64,000 bases of DNA. Origin: Mytilus californianus (lineage: Eukaryota; Mollusca; Bivalvia; Mytilida; Mytilidae). The DNA is taken from positions 109,241,640-109,305,639 of the forward strand of contig NW_026262712.1 in NCBI RefSeq assembly GCF_021869535.1. The letters run 5' to 3'. This document shows positions 46,042 to 58,044 of this stretch, in pieces; position 1 is the first letter of the stretch, and every line of letters starts with the position of its first letter. The notes under the pieces are model-generated. The model saw only the letters and a program-made list of their open reading frames with translations, was not told the DNA's origin and ran no database searches. Made by a program: the position numbers and the translations under genes.

Positions 46042-46658
46042 CTGAAAACGAAAGTATGAGTATTAGTAAAAGAGGATTTGTCAAATGTAAAGAAATGAAT
46101 TCCAATAGAAAGAGCCATTGTATACTATCACATTTGTGACAACACAAATATAACTTTTTAAATAATCTGTCTTAAGTAATTTCTTCTTGTCTCGTCATTT
46201 GGGGAATTACGTGTTTATGATACTAGTAGTCAGTTATATTTATTACCATCTATGCATATATATATAAAAATGTCTAGAAAATAGTCAATCATCTTTGTTA
46301 CGAGGGCGTTGGATCGTTATATGAATCAATACTGTACACAATAAAAAAAAAATAAACGCCTAAAAAGTATACACCATCAACATTAAAAAGGGAAAACGTA
46401 CATAAAGATATCAATAAATATTCCGGATAACAGCTATCCTTCATTAGTATGATGTAAATAATCTCATCAATATATGCTGATTTTCAGAATACAATCTTGA
46501 ACGTAATACAAATTTAACACTAAACCATGCTTGTATAATTCTTAAATCTCACAGTTCACGCAAATTAAGTATTTACAATGGAGGCTGCGTATGTATGCAT
46601 TCCAAACTGAAATTAACACTGACCGGAACAGACGTTGACTTTCAGAGGGTCGATGAAT
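46042..46658. other. Intron-like stretch without recognised features
   Basis: AT-rich sequence between the sushi exon and block B. No further exon was found. Confidence 0.4.
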
Positions 46659-48654
46659 GGGACATATTTTTAAATGAAATGTCATTGGCTTACTGTACTT
46701 ACGCTATAGTATTTTAGGCATATAATTTCATTTTTAATGCACCTAATTATTGTATGACCATATCATTTACTATCCTAGAGCATACCACAGGTACGGGACG
46801 GACAATTATTTTCAAAGAAGTCAGTTTTACCTATTATGTCTCCTGATTTATAAAACGATATATTAACAATTAGAATATTTAAGACTGAGTTTATTTGAAA
46901 CTATGACCTTTTGTCGAATGAAAGTTTATAGTTTTTACAAAATAAAATCAAGTAAAAGTGGTAAAACTTAGAGAAAGACACACTGAATTTGTTTGTAAAT
47001 TACTTAGAATCATCTTAGAATATTGACTCTTAAAATCAATGCTTCGAAAATATTTTCGATCAATTATAACATGAGATATGTTGTACTGTGGCCTATTGTA
47101 GATAAATCCTGTTATCCGTTTGCTGTGGTTCTTTTTTAGCTACTGCAGCCTTGATCAGTAAACATTTAAAAACAAGTTAATTGTGTAATGCAACGAAGTC
47201 TATTATGAAAAAAAAAATAAATCTGAACTTTGGGTGTCACTGATTTGTCAAAACCGTGAAATATAACCATTTGCGTTATGAATTTTATAAATTGTTTCAC
47301 TTGAAATGTATAAAAAAAAAGGTACTAGTATGTAGAAAATCTATTACTTTGTTTTAAGTATTAAGATTTTTTTGTTGTCTAAATACATAGAACACATATG
47401 AATTCTTACACCTTCAAATTATAAAAAGCTGATGTGTAGCATCTTTCCTGTCAAAAAATGTTTATCTATATATATATACATGATTTAAGTATCACTTAGC
47501 CCTTGGCGAAGAGAAATCTAGTGAATCTCAAAACTTAGTTGGTGAACTTTTCATGAACAGTATATTATTTTTCCTGGTAGTTTGCAATAACTTAAATGTA
47601 TCACATACTTTCAGATTTATATCATCGAATGATCCATTTTATCATAAATTATGGTGTAATAAAAAAGCATAACATCAATTGAAAAGGGGTCAACTGTTAC
47701 TGCTATTTCCATTAATGTTATATGAAAACTATGGTAGAACTGTCTTAATCTGTTATAGTGCAGCTGTCTTGTCTTGGTGTTGTTGTTGATGTGGAAGTAG
47801 TTCTGTTATTTCTCCATGTTTGAAAAAATAATTATTTCTAAACAATTTTTTTATTTGAATATGATACTGCTTAAGTAGTAGAGAAAATATACCACTAATA
47901 TTTAGGTAATCATCAAAAATAATATGTTCCTTTTTTTTTTTTTGAATACTATTACACATTTCGAGGATAAAATACTAACGACATCCCAGAATTTTTGTTT
48001 AATAATAAATAGTTTTTTTTTTAAATATTAAATAAAAAAATAAAACAAAATATAAAAATAGGAAAATAGATAGATAAATGAGTAAATGAAAAATTACGTA
48101 GATGAATTAATAAAATAAATACCTATGTGAAAAGATAAACTTGCAAAAGCTGTTCTAGTATTGAACTGTCAGAACCTGTTCTTGGGTCTAAAACTGTTCA
48201 AAGTTAAAGCTGTCAAAAACTGTTAAATCGTTTTATTGTCTGATTTGTAAATTTACCGATTGTGTCCTATTCCAAATTATGACATTTTTACTGCGCGTGA
48301 ATTCGCATGGCTGGTGATGCATAATTAGCAGGAAAGTGATACTGACCATTTCAACGCCCCGGTCTCGCTCTTTTTGGAGTTCTTGCGATCCTCTCTGGTT
48401 TTTTTTCTTTCTTTATTTTTTCATCTTAATGGATTTATGAGATTTGAACATCAGTAGGCTTCTCTTGTCTTAAATGTAGGATAAGATAGCTTCAGTCAGA
48501 AACTGTTATAAAGGTATTAGCATCTACTTCCGTACATGCATCACCGGCCTTGCGAATCCACACTGAGTAACAATATTACAATCAGTGGTGTCTAGAGATC
48601 TAAGACTGCTAGAAAAAAAATACTGCTAGTGAGTTGAAACACAGACATATCGTA

Positions 48655-48960
48655 TCGGTCAACCAATTCGTGAAGTTGACCATAAAACTAATGTGTAGTG
48701 TCGATTTCTGTCGTTCTTCTTCATAAATCTGTATGTGTTAGGATCACACATACTTCTGCTTATATGTGAGCATGCATAAGCGTAAAGTATAAATTGGGAT
48801 ATGTAAACGCCATACGAGTAGGCAGATGGTAAGTTACTGCAGAGAAATGGAAAGTTTAAATTATCACCTTCATCGTAGCTTTTAGTCTGAACTTGCCCAT
48901 CTGTGCATGGAGGTTATATAACCTCCTTGATCTGTCTCGGGGATATCGAGGAAAAGGGCT
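48655..48960 (-). pseudogene. Penelope-like reverse transcriptase debris (block B copy)
   Basis: Counterpart of 4755-4975. The plus strand still shows TATCGGTCAACCAATTCGTG and the complement of the VYISQL-type region, but the frame is more damaged and holds the 48904-48940 insertion. Confidence 0.45.
48907..48924. repeat. Perfect 18-bp palindrome in a block-B-specific insertion
   Basis: GGAGGTTATATAACCTCC is its own reverse complement. It sits in about 35 bases that are absent from block A (A reads CCATCTGTATCAATATCG; B reads CCATCTGTGCATGG, then the palindrome, then TTGATCTGTCTCGGGGATATCG). Confidence 0.8.
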
Positions 48961-49759
48961 AATTAATAATTTTAATTTTAATAATCTATAAAGAAATATA
49001 TATCAGAAAAACATGTCAATGTTTTGTTTAAAAGAATGTGACAATATATCATTTTTAACTTTGTAAATGGCCTTTCCCCCATAAGTCATTAGAGTATGAA
49101 ATGAAAACTACAAAGTTTCTTCAGTAATATAAGTAAGTATGACAGCTCTTAACTTTTTTTTATATATTATAAATTTCAAATGAAGTGGTCTACTTTGTAT
49201 CATAATGCATGTAAATATGCTATCTAAAGTAGTGGAAATCCGACAACGTGATTAAGTTTAAGAAAGATATTATAAATCGGATATTAATAATTAGATATTG
49301 GAGTTGTACACTAAAAGAAAACTCTTCTTTCGAAAGCATGTCCTCCTTCAGAGAGATTAGGAAACGCTCATCGGTTATCAAATAACATATTTACAAACGA
49401 CAGTTAAAAAGTAAATGATGATTGAAGTAACTGTAAACATTACATATTATTTTTGTTTTTTTTCTCTGTTGTTTGGTTTTTTTCATATGTTTTGTATGGG
49501 CCAGTAAAATGGTTATGACATTGGTCAAGAAACGAGCTTTCAAACTTTTTTGTTTTGTCCATTTAGTAAAAATTATTTAGTATGTCAATGAGATAATTTT
49601 TAAGTCAGTCCTTCAAGGAATAAATTGGATACAAACTCTATTTAAATCGTATACTCAATAAAATTGTAATTGTTTCGGCCTTCCAACTGTTAGAGCCCAA
49701 CTGGTGATTTTTGTGTATACGTATGACTTGTTAACTTGTAAACCTGGTATCGTTAATGC

Positions 49760-50060
49760 AATTTAAAAAAAAACTTAGTCGATATCGCTGCTGGTAGGCA
49801 CATCGTCCTCGAGGGTATACACAACACAGTAGCTAGGACTTCTGGTCTTGTTCTATGATTGATGAGGTCTAGCTGTGATTCTCCCTGTGAGATACCAAAG
49901 GGACATTCAAACTCGTAAGTCGGAAACAAACTGACAACGCTATGGCAAAAAACGAAAAACCAAGAAATACAAACAACAGTACACAAAACACAACATAGAA
50001 GACTAAAGACCGTGCAACACGAACCCCACCAAAAACCGGGGATGATCTCAGCTGATCTCA
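49760..50060 (+). repeat. Family M3 repeat, single copy in block B
   Basis: TTAGTCGATATCGCTGCTGG, GATACCAAAGGGACATTCAA, ACACAACATAGAAGACTAAA and CCGGGGATGATCTCAG in order. This is the counterpart of the tandem pair at 6436-6960. Confidence 0.7.
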
Positions 50061-51852
50061 GGTTCTTAGTAAATTAATGGTTCATAAAAAATTTAAAAAC
50101 ATTCGAAACACCTAGGGTTTTTCTAACTCCGTAGTCAGAAATCATTTTTTGGTTTTCAGTGGTCTTCATAATCGTTATTAATTTGGACTTCTTACTGTTT
50201 TGTTTCCGGCGTTTCTGTTGACTCTTGTATAACGCCTGGTATATTTAATGAACGTTTTTAGTAACTGTTTTTGAAGTTCTTTGCTGTTACACTTGGCTAA
50301 GAAAATAACGCTGACACTGTGACAAGTCTAGCAAGAAGAGGTAAAATAAATTACTTCTACACTCAAATATTTATATTTCTAACCCAGTTTGTTTATGATT
50401 TTGCATGATTAATAAGACCTTAAATGTTGAGAAGTTGATATGTTGATATGTTAAGTAAAAACTGACAAGGAATGCCTTCTTCTCACAATTACCCCAATTC
50501 GCAGCAAAAAAGTACTTCTTTCCGGGACGTAAAACATTCCATATTAAATTTATATATAATAATTTAATATTGGCTTTCAAAACTGATTTCCCTTTATCGG
50601 ACATCTTTGTTTCCATTTCTGTTTTTGTGATTTTAAGATGTCAATGGTCTCCAGTCAATTCTCCAATTTGATTTTGGAGGTTATAAGGAGGGATTTGTAT
50701 TGCATAATACAAGTAAAACAAAGGATATGGGGTACCCCATCCATGACACAAAATCAGTACATGCACAGAAAAAAAAAACACAAAAGCAAAGGAACAGCGC
50801 TTTTATTGCTGTTCTTCGTCTGAAAGTCACAGTGAGGCCTTCATCACAGAGCAAAAAAATCTCACCTCACTGCAAGTTTTAGACTGCCCCTAGCACCGGT
50901 TTGAGCGCATTCTTTGCAAAATAATTCGGGTAGACTTTGTAAGATGTCACACAAGCAAATCGGGCCCGGTCAAAAAGAGCCTACTGGAAAGTAGTACATA
51001 TTTAAAACAAAATAGTTCCTGCGCATAGGTGTAAATATCAAACTATGTAGAATATATTTCAGTAATTTAGATATCAAATTAAAGGCTAAGGACTGGTGAT
51101 CCTTGTAGAACACCTTTTGACTGTGTAATATCTATACGGCTCTTTGTTTATAAAGGACGGTCTTATTGTAAGTATTGTAAGAGGTAGATGAATTTTAACG
51201 TCCTTCTCTTTTTATTCAATGCTTGATAATCATACCAAATATTATTTTATGTTGTTTCCAAGATAAAGATCTTCCCATCTGACGATCTCTTTATTCTTTT
51301 TACATGTTGTGTGTATTCTTTTAACATTTTACAATGTCTTTTATGTGTACTAAGCAATATAATCTTTATCGTAGGACAGCACTGCATTTTTCGGTAAAGA
51401 GATCAAATGTGATGGATCAGCTAATACATATACGTCGTAAGCCACACATTGTTCTTTCTTTCATGTTCAATTAAAAGAAGGGGATTTTTTTTAGAACATC
51501 GATCAAACCGAAATAATCATAATGATAACTTTTTGACGTTTTACAACTAACAACAACACAGTTTTAGTTGCGATACAGTTTAGTGGATAGTATTGTATTG
51601 TAACTTGATAATAGTTGATAAGAGTTTTTTCTTTGTTTCAACAACATTGAACGGTTAAATTTATTATATAACATCGGAAATACTTTCAATAACGATGTAA
51701 TACTACTTTAAAAGAAATTACTGCTTCCGTAAAAGAATTAATTCTTGGACTTTGAGATTGATGATGTAAACATAAAATCCTTTTAGCAAATATTACAACT
51801 TTTGTTTTTGTGAGTGACACTACACCACGCGAGTATACCTATTTAATTGACA

Positions 51853-52150
51853 AACAAGAGTGCACACGCTGGAATGTCTCGACCTGTTTTACTTATCATA
51901 ATCGTCTGTGTAAGCAAAAGAGGCGGTCATTTGGGTGTTGGAAAGCTTAATTTTCAATTTCATATATGCTTGTTCTTTGTTAAGTAACTGTGTTTCTATT
52001 ATCAACTTCTACTAATAAATGGTTGGTAAAAACTTCTTTTTTGTCACTATCATTATGCGTATCTGAAGATAAAAGACTGCAACGCGCATTGAATGCTAAA
52101 ATATTTCACCATGCCTTACATGCGTGATCAGCTTTATATTTCTGTTTTAA
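51853..52150 (+). repeat. Unnamed interspersed repeat at the block B breakpoint
   Basis: It starts ACAAACAAGAGTGCACACGC, then TGGAATGTCTCGACC, a motif I recall as common in mussel DNA. It begins exactly where the A/B match ends, so it may mark the rearrangement breakpoint. Confidence 0.5.
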
Positions 52151-52482
52151 TGTGTATTCAAAATATCATGTTGTTTCGACAATTTTGATTATTTTCATTT
52201 TTTTTTGCGATTAAATAATTTTGTTTGGTTAATAATTAGAATAACAAGTTAACTCCACCGAGGTAGGATGCAAATATGGAAAAAAGAATTTCATTTTGGA
52301 TAGTGTAGGTTAAAGCTCAATTCAAATTAATCCACTAGTCTTCAAAGTTTACAGAAAAAAACAACGGACACAAAATTATGACAGCCGTTCAAAAGGTCAA
52401 GTGAGCTGACGAGTGGAATGAAATATTCTATTCGAACGTAATTCCAAATAATGATGTCTTATCAATCCTACCATTTGTACAC

Positions 52483-52553
52483 CTGTAAAAACTAAAATCA
52501 TCGACAGCTATATCAGCTGTATGGCTACGCCCTCTAGTGGCTTGTACGACAAT
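52483..52553 (-). CDS. MAM domain, fourth exon (C-terminal part)
   Basis: A 71-bp exon encoding IVVQATRGRSHT, ADIAVDDFSFY, the conserved end of a MAM domain (R-G-x-S ... D-I-A-x-D-D). The acceptor is ACCATTGTAG (52554) and the donor CAG|GTGTAC (52482). It starts in phase 0, matching the phase 0 end of the exon at 53236-53378 (GDFQ), and ends in phase 2. The sushi exons start after phase 1, so at least one more exon, carrying the last MAM cysteine, must lie between here and 46041; I did not find it. Confidence 0.8.
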
Positions 52554-53235
52554 CTACAATGGTAAAAAATACTTAAATAGACGTGAGCTTCACAAATCAT
52601 GTGAAATATTGCAATATACATATTTTGTACATAGCTAGTGTTAATTTAAACTGCATACCCCATTTAAGTCGTTACTGAAGTACTGGGTGTATATTGTATA
52701 TATATACAATCCATTAAACATGTACCAAGAAATGTAACTCTTGATCTTTGTGACGCAGACTCGATTACTTTCATTTCGTTTTATGTTGATTAATTTATAA
52801 TGGCTTACGGGTAAACACTCTTTTCAATCGATTTATGAGATTTGAACATCTGTAAACTACTGTTGCTAAAATTCAAATCATTTGGCTCGGCAAAATCAAG
52901 ATGGAATATTTGTTGAAAATGTCAAATATTTTACATTTAAAAGCAATTCATATTCATTTTGTTTGAAACACTAATTATGATATATTGCTAGTTCAAGAAT
53001 CATACTCCGGAAAGAGCAAGACCAAAACATGTCGGACAAAAGAAGGTAAAATTTTCAATCCGAGTTGGGAAATTTTAACACGGGGTTTTTAATTTAGGAT
53101 TATATCAGTTCATAACAAAAACGAGATAGTTTACCAAAAATGGTGAAAACAAATTTATTAACTTCTTATTCCTTTCAATTATCGTGGGCTTTCAAAGAAC
53201 TCATTAATGGCATGCTTTATATCTCAATATCTCAC

Positions 53236-53378
53236 TTGAAAATCTCCTTTCTGTCGTTCAATAAACACGTCGGCTTTGTGCCACTCGTTTCCTTGGTTAC
53301 CACCAATGAGAAAGAGTTGACTTTCCACGTGATTATGTCCTGATGGTATTCGCAGGAGAATCTCTAGGTTACCCATAC
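53236..53378 (-). CDS. MAM domain, third exon (frame break at its start)
   Basis: A 143-bp exon encoding MGNLEILLRIPSGHNHVES, then QLFLIGGNQGNEWHKADVFI and ERQKGDFQ, the central MAM segment with the G-N-Q-G-x-x-W motif. Acceptor TTTAATAG (53379) and donor CAA|GTGAGA (53235) are good. The frame that encodes MAM needs one base from the previous exon, but the exon at 53758-53875 supplies two (ends CACAT). The joined reading is M-Y-G followed by TAA. The start GTATGGGTAACC could derive from a sequence with a repeated GTATG, so loss of 5 bp is one explanation. A sequencing error or an unseen splice form is also possible. Confidence 0.75.
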
Positions 53379-53757
53379 CTATTAAACAAATAAATATGAC
53401 AAATATATTGTTCGTGCGTACATTATTCGTCTGAATAAAGAGATGTATTATAAACAATCTGGAAAATAGCATTTATTCAATTTAAGGTGTATCCACAGTG
53501 TATCCACAGTGTATCTGGTGTTGCATGGTACTTGGTAAAATTGTGAGTCATTTTAGTAGATTGAGTTGTATATAGCGTGATATAGATCAAGGTCGATTAT
53601 ATTAGATGATTGATTGCGTTATTTTGGTGTTTTTGACATTTCGGTAAATGGTAATATGTTGGGTCATATTGAACTTTAATTATTTTTGTTATTTTGTAAT
53701 TTTAAGTTTTATTCTGAAGAGAAACATCACTTAAATCCAGCTTCTTCTAGTCCTAAC

Positions 53758-53875
53758 ATGTGATACCAGAGCTGAAAGCATCGACGACTTTTATACCAGG
53801 GATAGACGAGAGATAACAACCTACTGTAATGTCCATGTCGACTAGGTGTGGACGATTCCATATAAATATAATGAC
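53758..53875 (-). CDS. MAM domain, second exon
   Basis: A 118-bp exon encoding HYIYMESSTPSRHGHYSRLL, SLVYPWYKSRRCFQLWYHM: the aromatic H-Y-x-Y-x-E-x-S motif, the third MAM cysteine and the W-Y-H-M motif. Acceptor CTTTGACAG (53876). It takes one base from the exon at 55140-55281 (A|GT), in agreement with that exon's phase 1 end. The donor at CACAT|GTTAGG is at the same place as in the relic MAM at 36263, supporting phase 2. Reading through the donor gives LGLEEAGFK and a stop. Confidence 0.8.
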
Positions 53876-53879
53876 CTGT

Positions 53880-54474
53880 CAAAGAACAAAATTGTATAGT
53901 TATTACTCGCATGCATACCGATTTCCTCGAAACTTTACAATTTAAGTATTATACCAAACGCTCCTTTTAAATTGGTAAATATATCTGTACAAATGTAAAT
54001 AAAGGAAACCAATAGTTAAAATGACGTCAATGAGACAGCATACCAACGCTACAAGCTAGTCAAAATAAACATCTAGGGGTCAACATTCAGACAAAAAATG
54101 GTGAAGGATGAACTAACCCTACACCATATGACAAGCTCTAAATTTTCTCGAGTTAGACAATTAGTATGGCTAGCAATTAGGATGTATCTATGAACTTGAC
54201 ATGACGATGTGCAATCACTTTAAACTTGATTTTGGGATGATCAAAAAAGTTTCAGAAAATCTACTTTACTATGCCACCATCTAAATATGAGCTGCAAATG
54301 TAATTTTGACTCGATTAAGCTGCTTCATGTAAACATGTACAACTAAGTTTGTTTTATTTTGAACTGATCATTTAAAAAGGGTTTCTCTATTTCTTTATTT
54401 TATTTTTATATATCTTGGTATGAATTCTTTCGTATATTTGATGTGGTATATCGCTATATGGAATGTCGTAAAAA
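53880..54474. other. Intron-like stretch
   Basis: No exon or named repeat. There is a weak resemblance to M2 words (ATGACGTCAATGAGACAGCA near 54021), not enough to call. Confidence 0.35.
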
Positions 54475-54665
54475 AGGAATACACAAATATAGAACTCCAA
54501 AATAAATTCAAAAAGGGAAAGTCCATACAAACTGACAAAATCAAACGCTAGACTCTATCAACTAACGGAAAGAAAGAAAAAACTTGGAACAGGAATTTTC
54601 CTAAGAAATGGTGGATTAAACCTGGTTCTATAGTTAGCTAAACCTCCCACTTGCATGACAGTTCA
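54475..54665 (-). repeat. Family M4 repeat fragment (reverse)
   Basis: GAAAGTCCATACAAACTGAC, AATGGTGGATTAAACCTGGT and ACCTCCCACTTGCATGACAG are the complement of M4 at 38570-38760. Confidence 0.6.
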
Positions 54666-55139
54666 GTGATTAAAAGTTGTTTAAGGGGTATGCGTGCGCA
54701 GTACTTGTATACAGATACTGTCATAGCTTACGTTTAACCTTGATGATACAATAATTGTTATAGCACTTGTATTTGAAGAAGAAAAAAAACAAACAATTGG
54801 CCACAATAACATATTGTACATATGCTGATTTAATATACGAATGAATGTTAATGAAATCAAATGCTGAATTTCATTTTCAAAAACGGCAACCGATGAACTA
54901 TATTCAAATTCACAAATGAAATAAATTATTTTTGTGGCTTTATTCAAACCAGTTTTCTATTAATGGTGCATTAAGCCATCTTACTTCTTTGGTGTATCTT
55001 ATCGAATGTGAATATCTTAGATATTAATATATAACAAATTAGGTCAATAAAAATTTTCATACGAACAAAAATGAAAACATGATATAATTGGGAAAAAAAC
55101 TGTAAAGTCTTCATTTGACACGTTTCGTGTAAGACTAAC

Positions 55140-55281
55140 TGTTATTGTTTTCAGGACTCAACGTGTGATCAAACACTGGGCCAGTTCTTTTAGTGTCTGT
55201 TTCTCTAATGTTAATCAGCCAATCAGATTGATGAACTATGTCATGTGTCCATCCACATAAAAAATGTTGTTCAAAATACAA
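55140..55281 (-). CDS. MAM domain, first exon
   Basis: A 142-bp exon encoding LYFEQHFLCGWTHDIVHQ, SDWLINIRETDTKRTGP and VFDHTLSPENNN: the F-E ... C-G-W ... W ... T-G-P ... D-H-T pattern of a MAM N-terminus. Acceptor CATTGCTAG (55282), donor AACA|GTTAGT (55139); it starts in phase 0 and ends in phase 1, compatible with the next exon. The position of the usual first MAM cysteine is Leu here, so one disulfide would be missing. Upstream exons (signal peptide and others) should lie between 55281 and about 61990 but were not recognised. MAM domains act in adhesion and dimerisation of cell-surface proteins. Confidence 0.8.
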
Positions 55282-55562
55282 CTAGCAATGTCAACTGCAG
55301 CTACAAGAAAGCATACACAATATAATCAATTTAGGTGACCAGTAAGTTTGTATGTTCTCAAATAAAAAAGACTATATTGAATAATAATAATGATATTAGT
55401 ATGAATAATTATACGTTTAATTGTATATTGTCCAACTGTTAATTAATACGTGACAGCTTTAAAATAATCATACAAAATTAAATTGTAAGATTTGGTGTAT
55501 TCAGGCTAATCTGTTAAAAAAACAAAAACTATTTTTAAATATTTGTTACGTTTGGAAGACGT

Positions 55563-55845
55563 GTTTTTCAACAATCGGCATTACCATTGGAACCAACTGT
55601 GCTCCTCTTCTTGTCGACTTATTCCTTTATTCATAATTCATTGAGGCTGACTTCATACAACAGCTTCTTAAAAAGATTGAAAAGAAGCTAGCATTATCCT
55701 TTAACTTCACTTTCCGCTGTATAGATGATGTCATCTCACTAAATAATTCAAAGCTTGGTGACTATGTTGACTGCATCTATTCCATCGAACTTGACATAAA
55801 GGATACAACAGATACAGTTTTAGTCAAATTGGGCAGTTGATAAAT
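55563..55845 (+). pseudogene. Penelope-like reverse transcriptase fragment (fingers/palm)
   Basis: Plus-strand translation: VFQQS, then ITIGTNCAPLLVDLFLYS, a TAA, FIEADFIQQLLKKIEKKLAL, FTFRCIDDVISLNNSKLGD and SIELDIKDTTDT. This is the segment with the G-T-N-C-A-P-L block and the catalytic motif, here CIDD in place of YIDD. The in-frame stop and missing ends show a dead copy. It lies opposite in strand to, and within 300 bp upstream of, the first MAM exon. Confidence 0.7.
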
Positions 55846-55984
55846 TTTGTAACTCTCAAATGTTTGCTCCGTCAGATCTTGCTCTGTAACGGATTTCAAA
55901 ATTATAGACAATATTGACATTTTACCCTTTGTTCAATCTTTAGCCTTAGCATGTTTAACCTGTTTAACCTACAGTTGTTAACTT

Positions 55985-56140
55985 CTAGGTCATTTGGTTT
56001 CTGGTGGAGAGTTGTCGCAATTATATCAAATCTTCGTATTTTTATATCACTTGACCATATATGCCACTAATGAGTCTTGCGTAGACGAATTCGCGTCAGG
56101 TGTAATTAATTATGAGCGTGGTACATCTTTTGATGAGTTC
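55985..56140 (+). repeat. Mixed repeat fragments
   Basis: CTTCTAGGTCATTTGGTTTC with TGGTGGAGAGTTGTCGCAAT resembles an M2 left end in reverse. ATGAGTCTTGCGTAGACGAA then TTCGCGTCAGGTGTA is a motif I recall from another frequent mussel repeat. Both are short. Confidence 0.5.
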
Positions 56141-57185
56141 TTTTATATTAAGAAAGCTACATTATATCAATGATATAATTTATTTATTTTCTGTACTTTA
56201 ACGGGAAGGAGCCACCATCCGCAGTTAACTAACGGATTCAAACATGTGGTTTGGCTGTCCCAATTTTTAAAATCTATTGGAATAACTTAAGAATTGTCAA
56301 AATAATTTTGTACTTTTATCAGGTTAAGAATTTGGCAGTTTTTGTGATTTCAATGCTGTGAATTCTGTCAATATTGACAAAAGAAGGTGTTGGGTAAACG
56401 TGTCGTCCTAACCAGGCTATCGGCAGCTGCGCGTCATGTCAAATTTCACACAACAACATAATAATCAGTAAAGGAAGACACAATCTTTAGCAATGCATAG
56501 AATAAACTATATAGAATTTCAGTGCAGTAAGCAAACGAAACATTATTGCTTCAAACTTTAAATTTTTCTAAATAATTATAACCTCATAAGTAAGCCTGAT
56601 TAGTTTTTGTAACAGGTCAAAGATTTCTACGTAATAGATCGGTCAATAAATTACATAACATACACAAATCTACAAGGCTAGGAATGATAGTCTGGCAGGT
56701 TCTGCTATCTCTGAAAACCCTACCATGTCAAAGCACAGCTCTATTATTTTCTCTAATTATATTTTAAAGAAACTGGACATAGTTAAATCTGAAATGTTAC
56801 GTTGCAAAGAGAAGGAAGAGCCTCTTTATAATTCTATTTCAGAAGTGTTTATATTCTTTAGTTGAATAATACTTATATAACCCTAATATTATTACTATTA
56901 ATATCGTCTTGAAAATCCTTCCAAATGTGAACAAAACATGCTGGAATTAGAAATTATTCATTTAGTGCTTTGTTTTTTTTCAAACAGTCTGTACCTTTTT
57001 CATTTAAATGAACTTATATAGACGAGACATATTGAATGTCAAAATGGTTGTTTTATTTGAAATACAACGATATTATAGGATGGCATGGAAAAGGGTTGAC
57101 AATAGCAATAAGATGTCCACAAAATGGCGGCTGACAGTCATTTGATAACTGAGAAAGGAATGTCCATAGCTTTTTTTAACCAAAA
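56141..57185. other. Non-coding stretch with one unassigned open frame
   Basis: A plus-strand frame at about 56680-56865 reads NDSLAGSAISENPTMSKHSS, then IIFSNYILKKLDIVKSEM and EKEEPLYNSISEVF before a stop. Its composition is more protein-like than its surroundings, and I suspect debris of a mobile element, but I cannot assign it. Nothing else is recognised. Confidence 0.3.
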
Positions 57186-57189
57186 TAAG

Positions 57190-57745
57190 ACAGTTTTTGG
57201 ATTTCAGAGAAAACCGTCAGTTATCAGAAAGGCGAAAAAGGAAACCGACAGTTATTAGAAGGTCAAGATAGGATACAAACATTCATTTTAAAGGCAAGAT
57301 AGGATACTGACACATACAAGAAAGGCAAGATAGGATACCGACCATTATCAGAAAGGCAAGATTGGATACAGACAGTTATCAGAAAGGCAAGATGGGATAC
57401 CGACAGTTTTCATAAAGGCAAGATGAACTACCGTCATTTATCAGAAAGGCAAGATAGGATACTGACAGTTATTAGAAAGGCAAGATAGGATACCGACAAA
57501 TATCAGAAAGGCAAGATGAGCTACCGACAGTAATCAGGAAGGCATAGTTATCAGAAAGGCAAGATGGGCTAGCGACAGTTATCAAAAAGGCAAGATGGGA
57601 TGCCGACAGTTATCAGAAAGGCAAGTTAAAATACCGATAATTATCAGAAAGGCAAGATTAAATATATACAGTTATAAGAAATGCAAGATAGGATACCGAC
57701 AGTTATTAGAAAAGCAAAATATGATATCAATGGTTATTAGATATA
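57190..57745. repeat. 31-bp minisatellite, about 18 units
   Basis: Unit AAAGGCAAGATAGGATACCG followed by ACAGTTATCAG. Central units are the most regular, edge units diverge (57190-57260 and 57640-57745), and one unit near 57530 is shortened. The period is not a multiple of three and there is no coding frame. Confidence 0.9.
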
Positions 57746-58044
57746 TCGATTTTTAAGTTTAGAATCATGTTTAAAAAAAGTTTCTTGGCATGTGACATAT
57801 ATAAGTAAATTAATACGTGTCAATATTTGTTAATTGAATTATTGTCCTTTGATCAAATCGACATTCAAAACAGTAGGAAACAAAAATCTAGTTTATTGAT
57901 TTCCCTAATTCTTTTGGAAGATCTTTGATCTATTGTCGGTCGGAGATCAAACTTATGTTCATAATTTTTCTTCCGTATATCATCAATTGATATGATTTTT
58001 AATACAAAAAATATCTCATTGCTTTAAATGTGCTGTAAACATTA

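Larger units (their letters stand above)
46660..51850 (+). repeat. Paralogous block B, main part
   Basis: Diverged copy of block A in the same orientation (anchors listed under block A). It lacks the M2 insertion, the second M3 copy and the 996-bp transposon of A, giving empty sites at about 49300, 49760 and 50970/50971. It carries its own small insertion at about 48904-48940. The match to A stops near 51850 (after CACTACACCACGCGAGTATA) and resumes at about 59320. No coding frame is conserved between A and B. Confidence 0.85.

Noticed and set aside
46050..46147. Apparent signal peptide in frame with the sushi domain
   Set aside because: It lies upstream of a strong acceptor (TTTTCAG at 46042) and is the translated pyrimidine tract of an intron; a phase 1-1 internal exon fits better.
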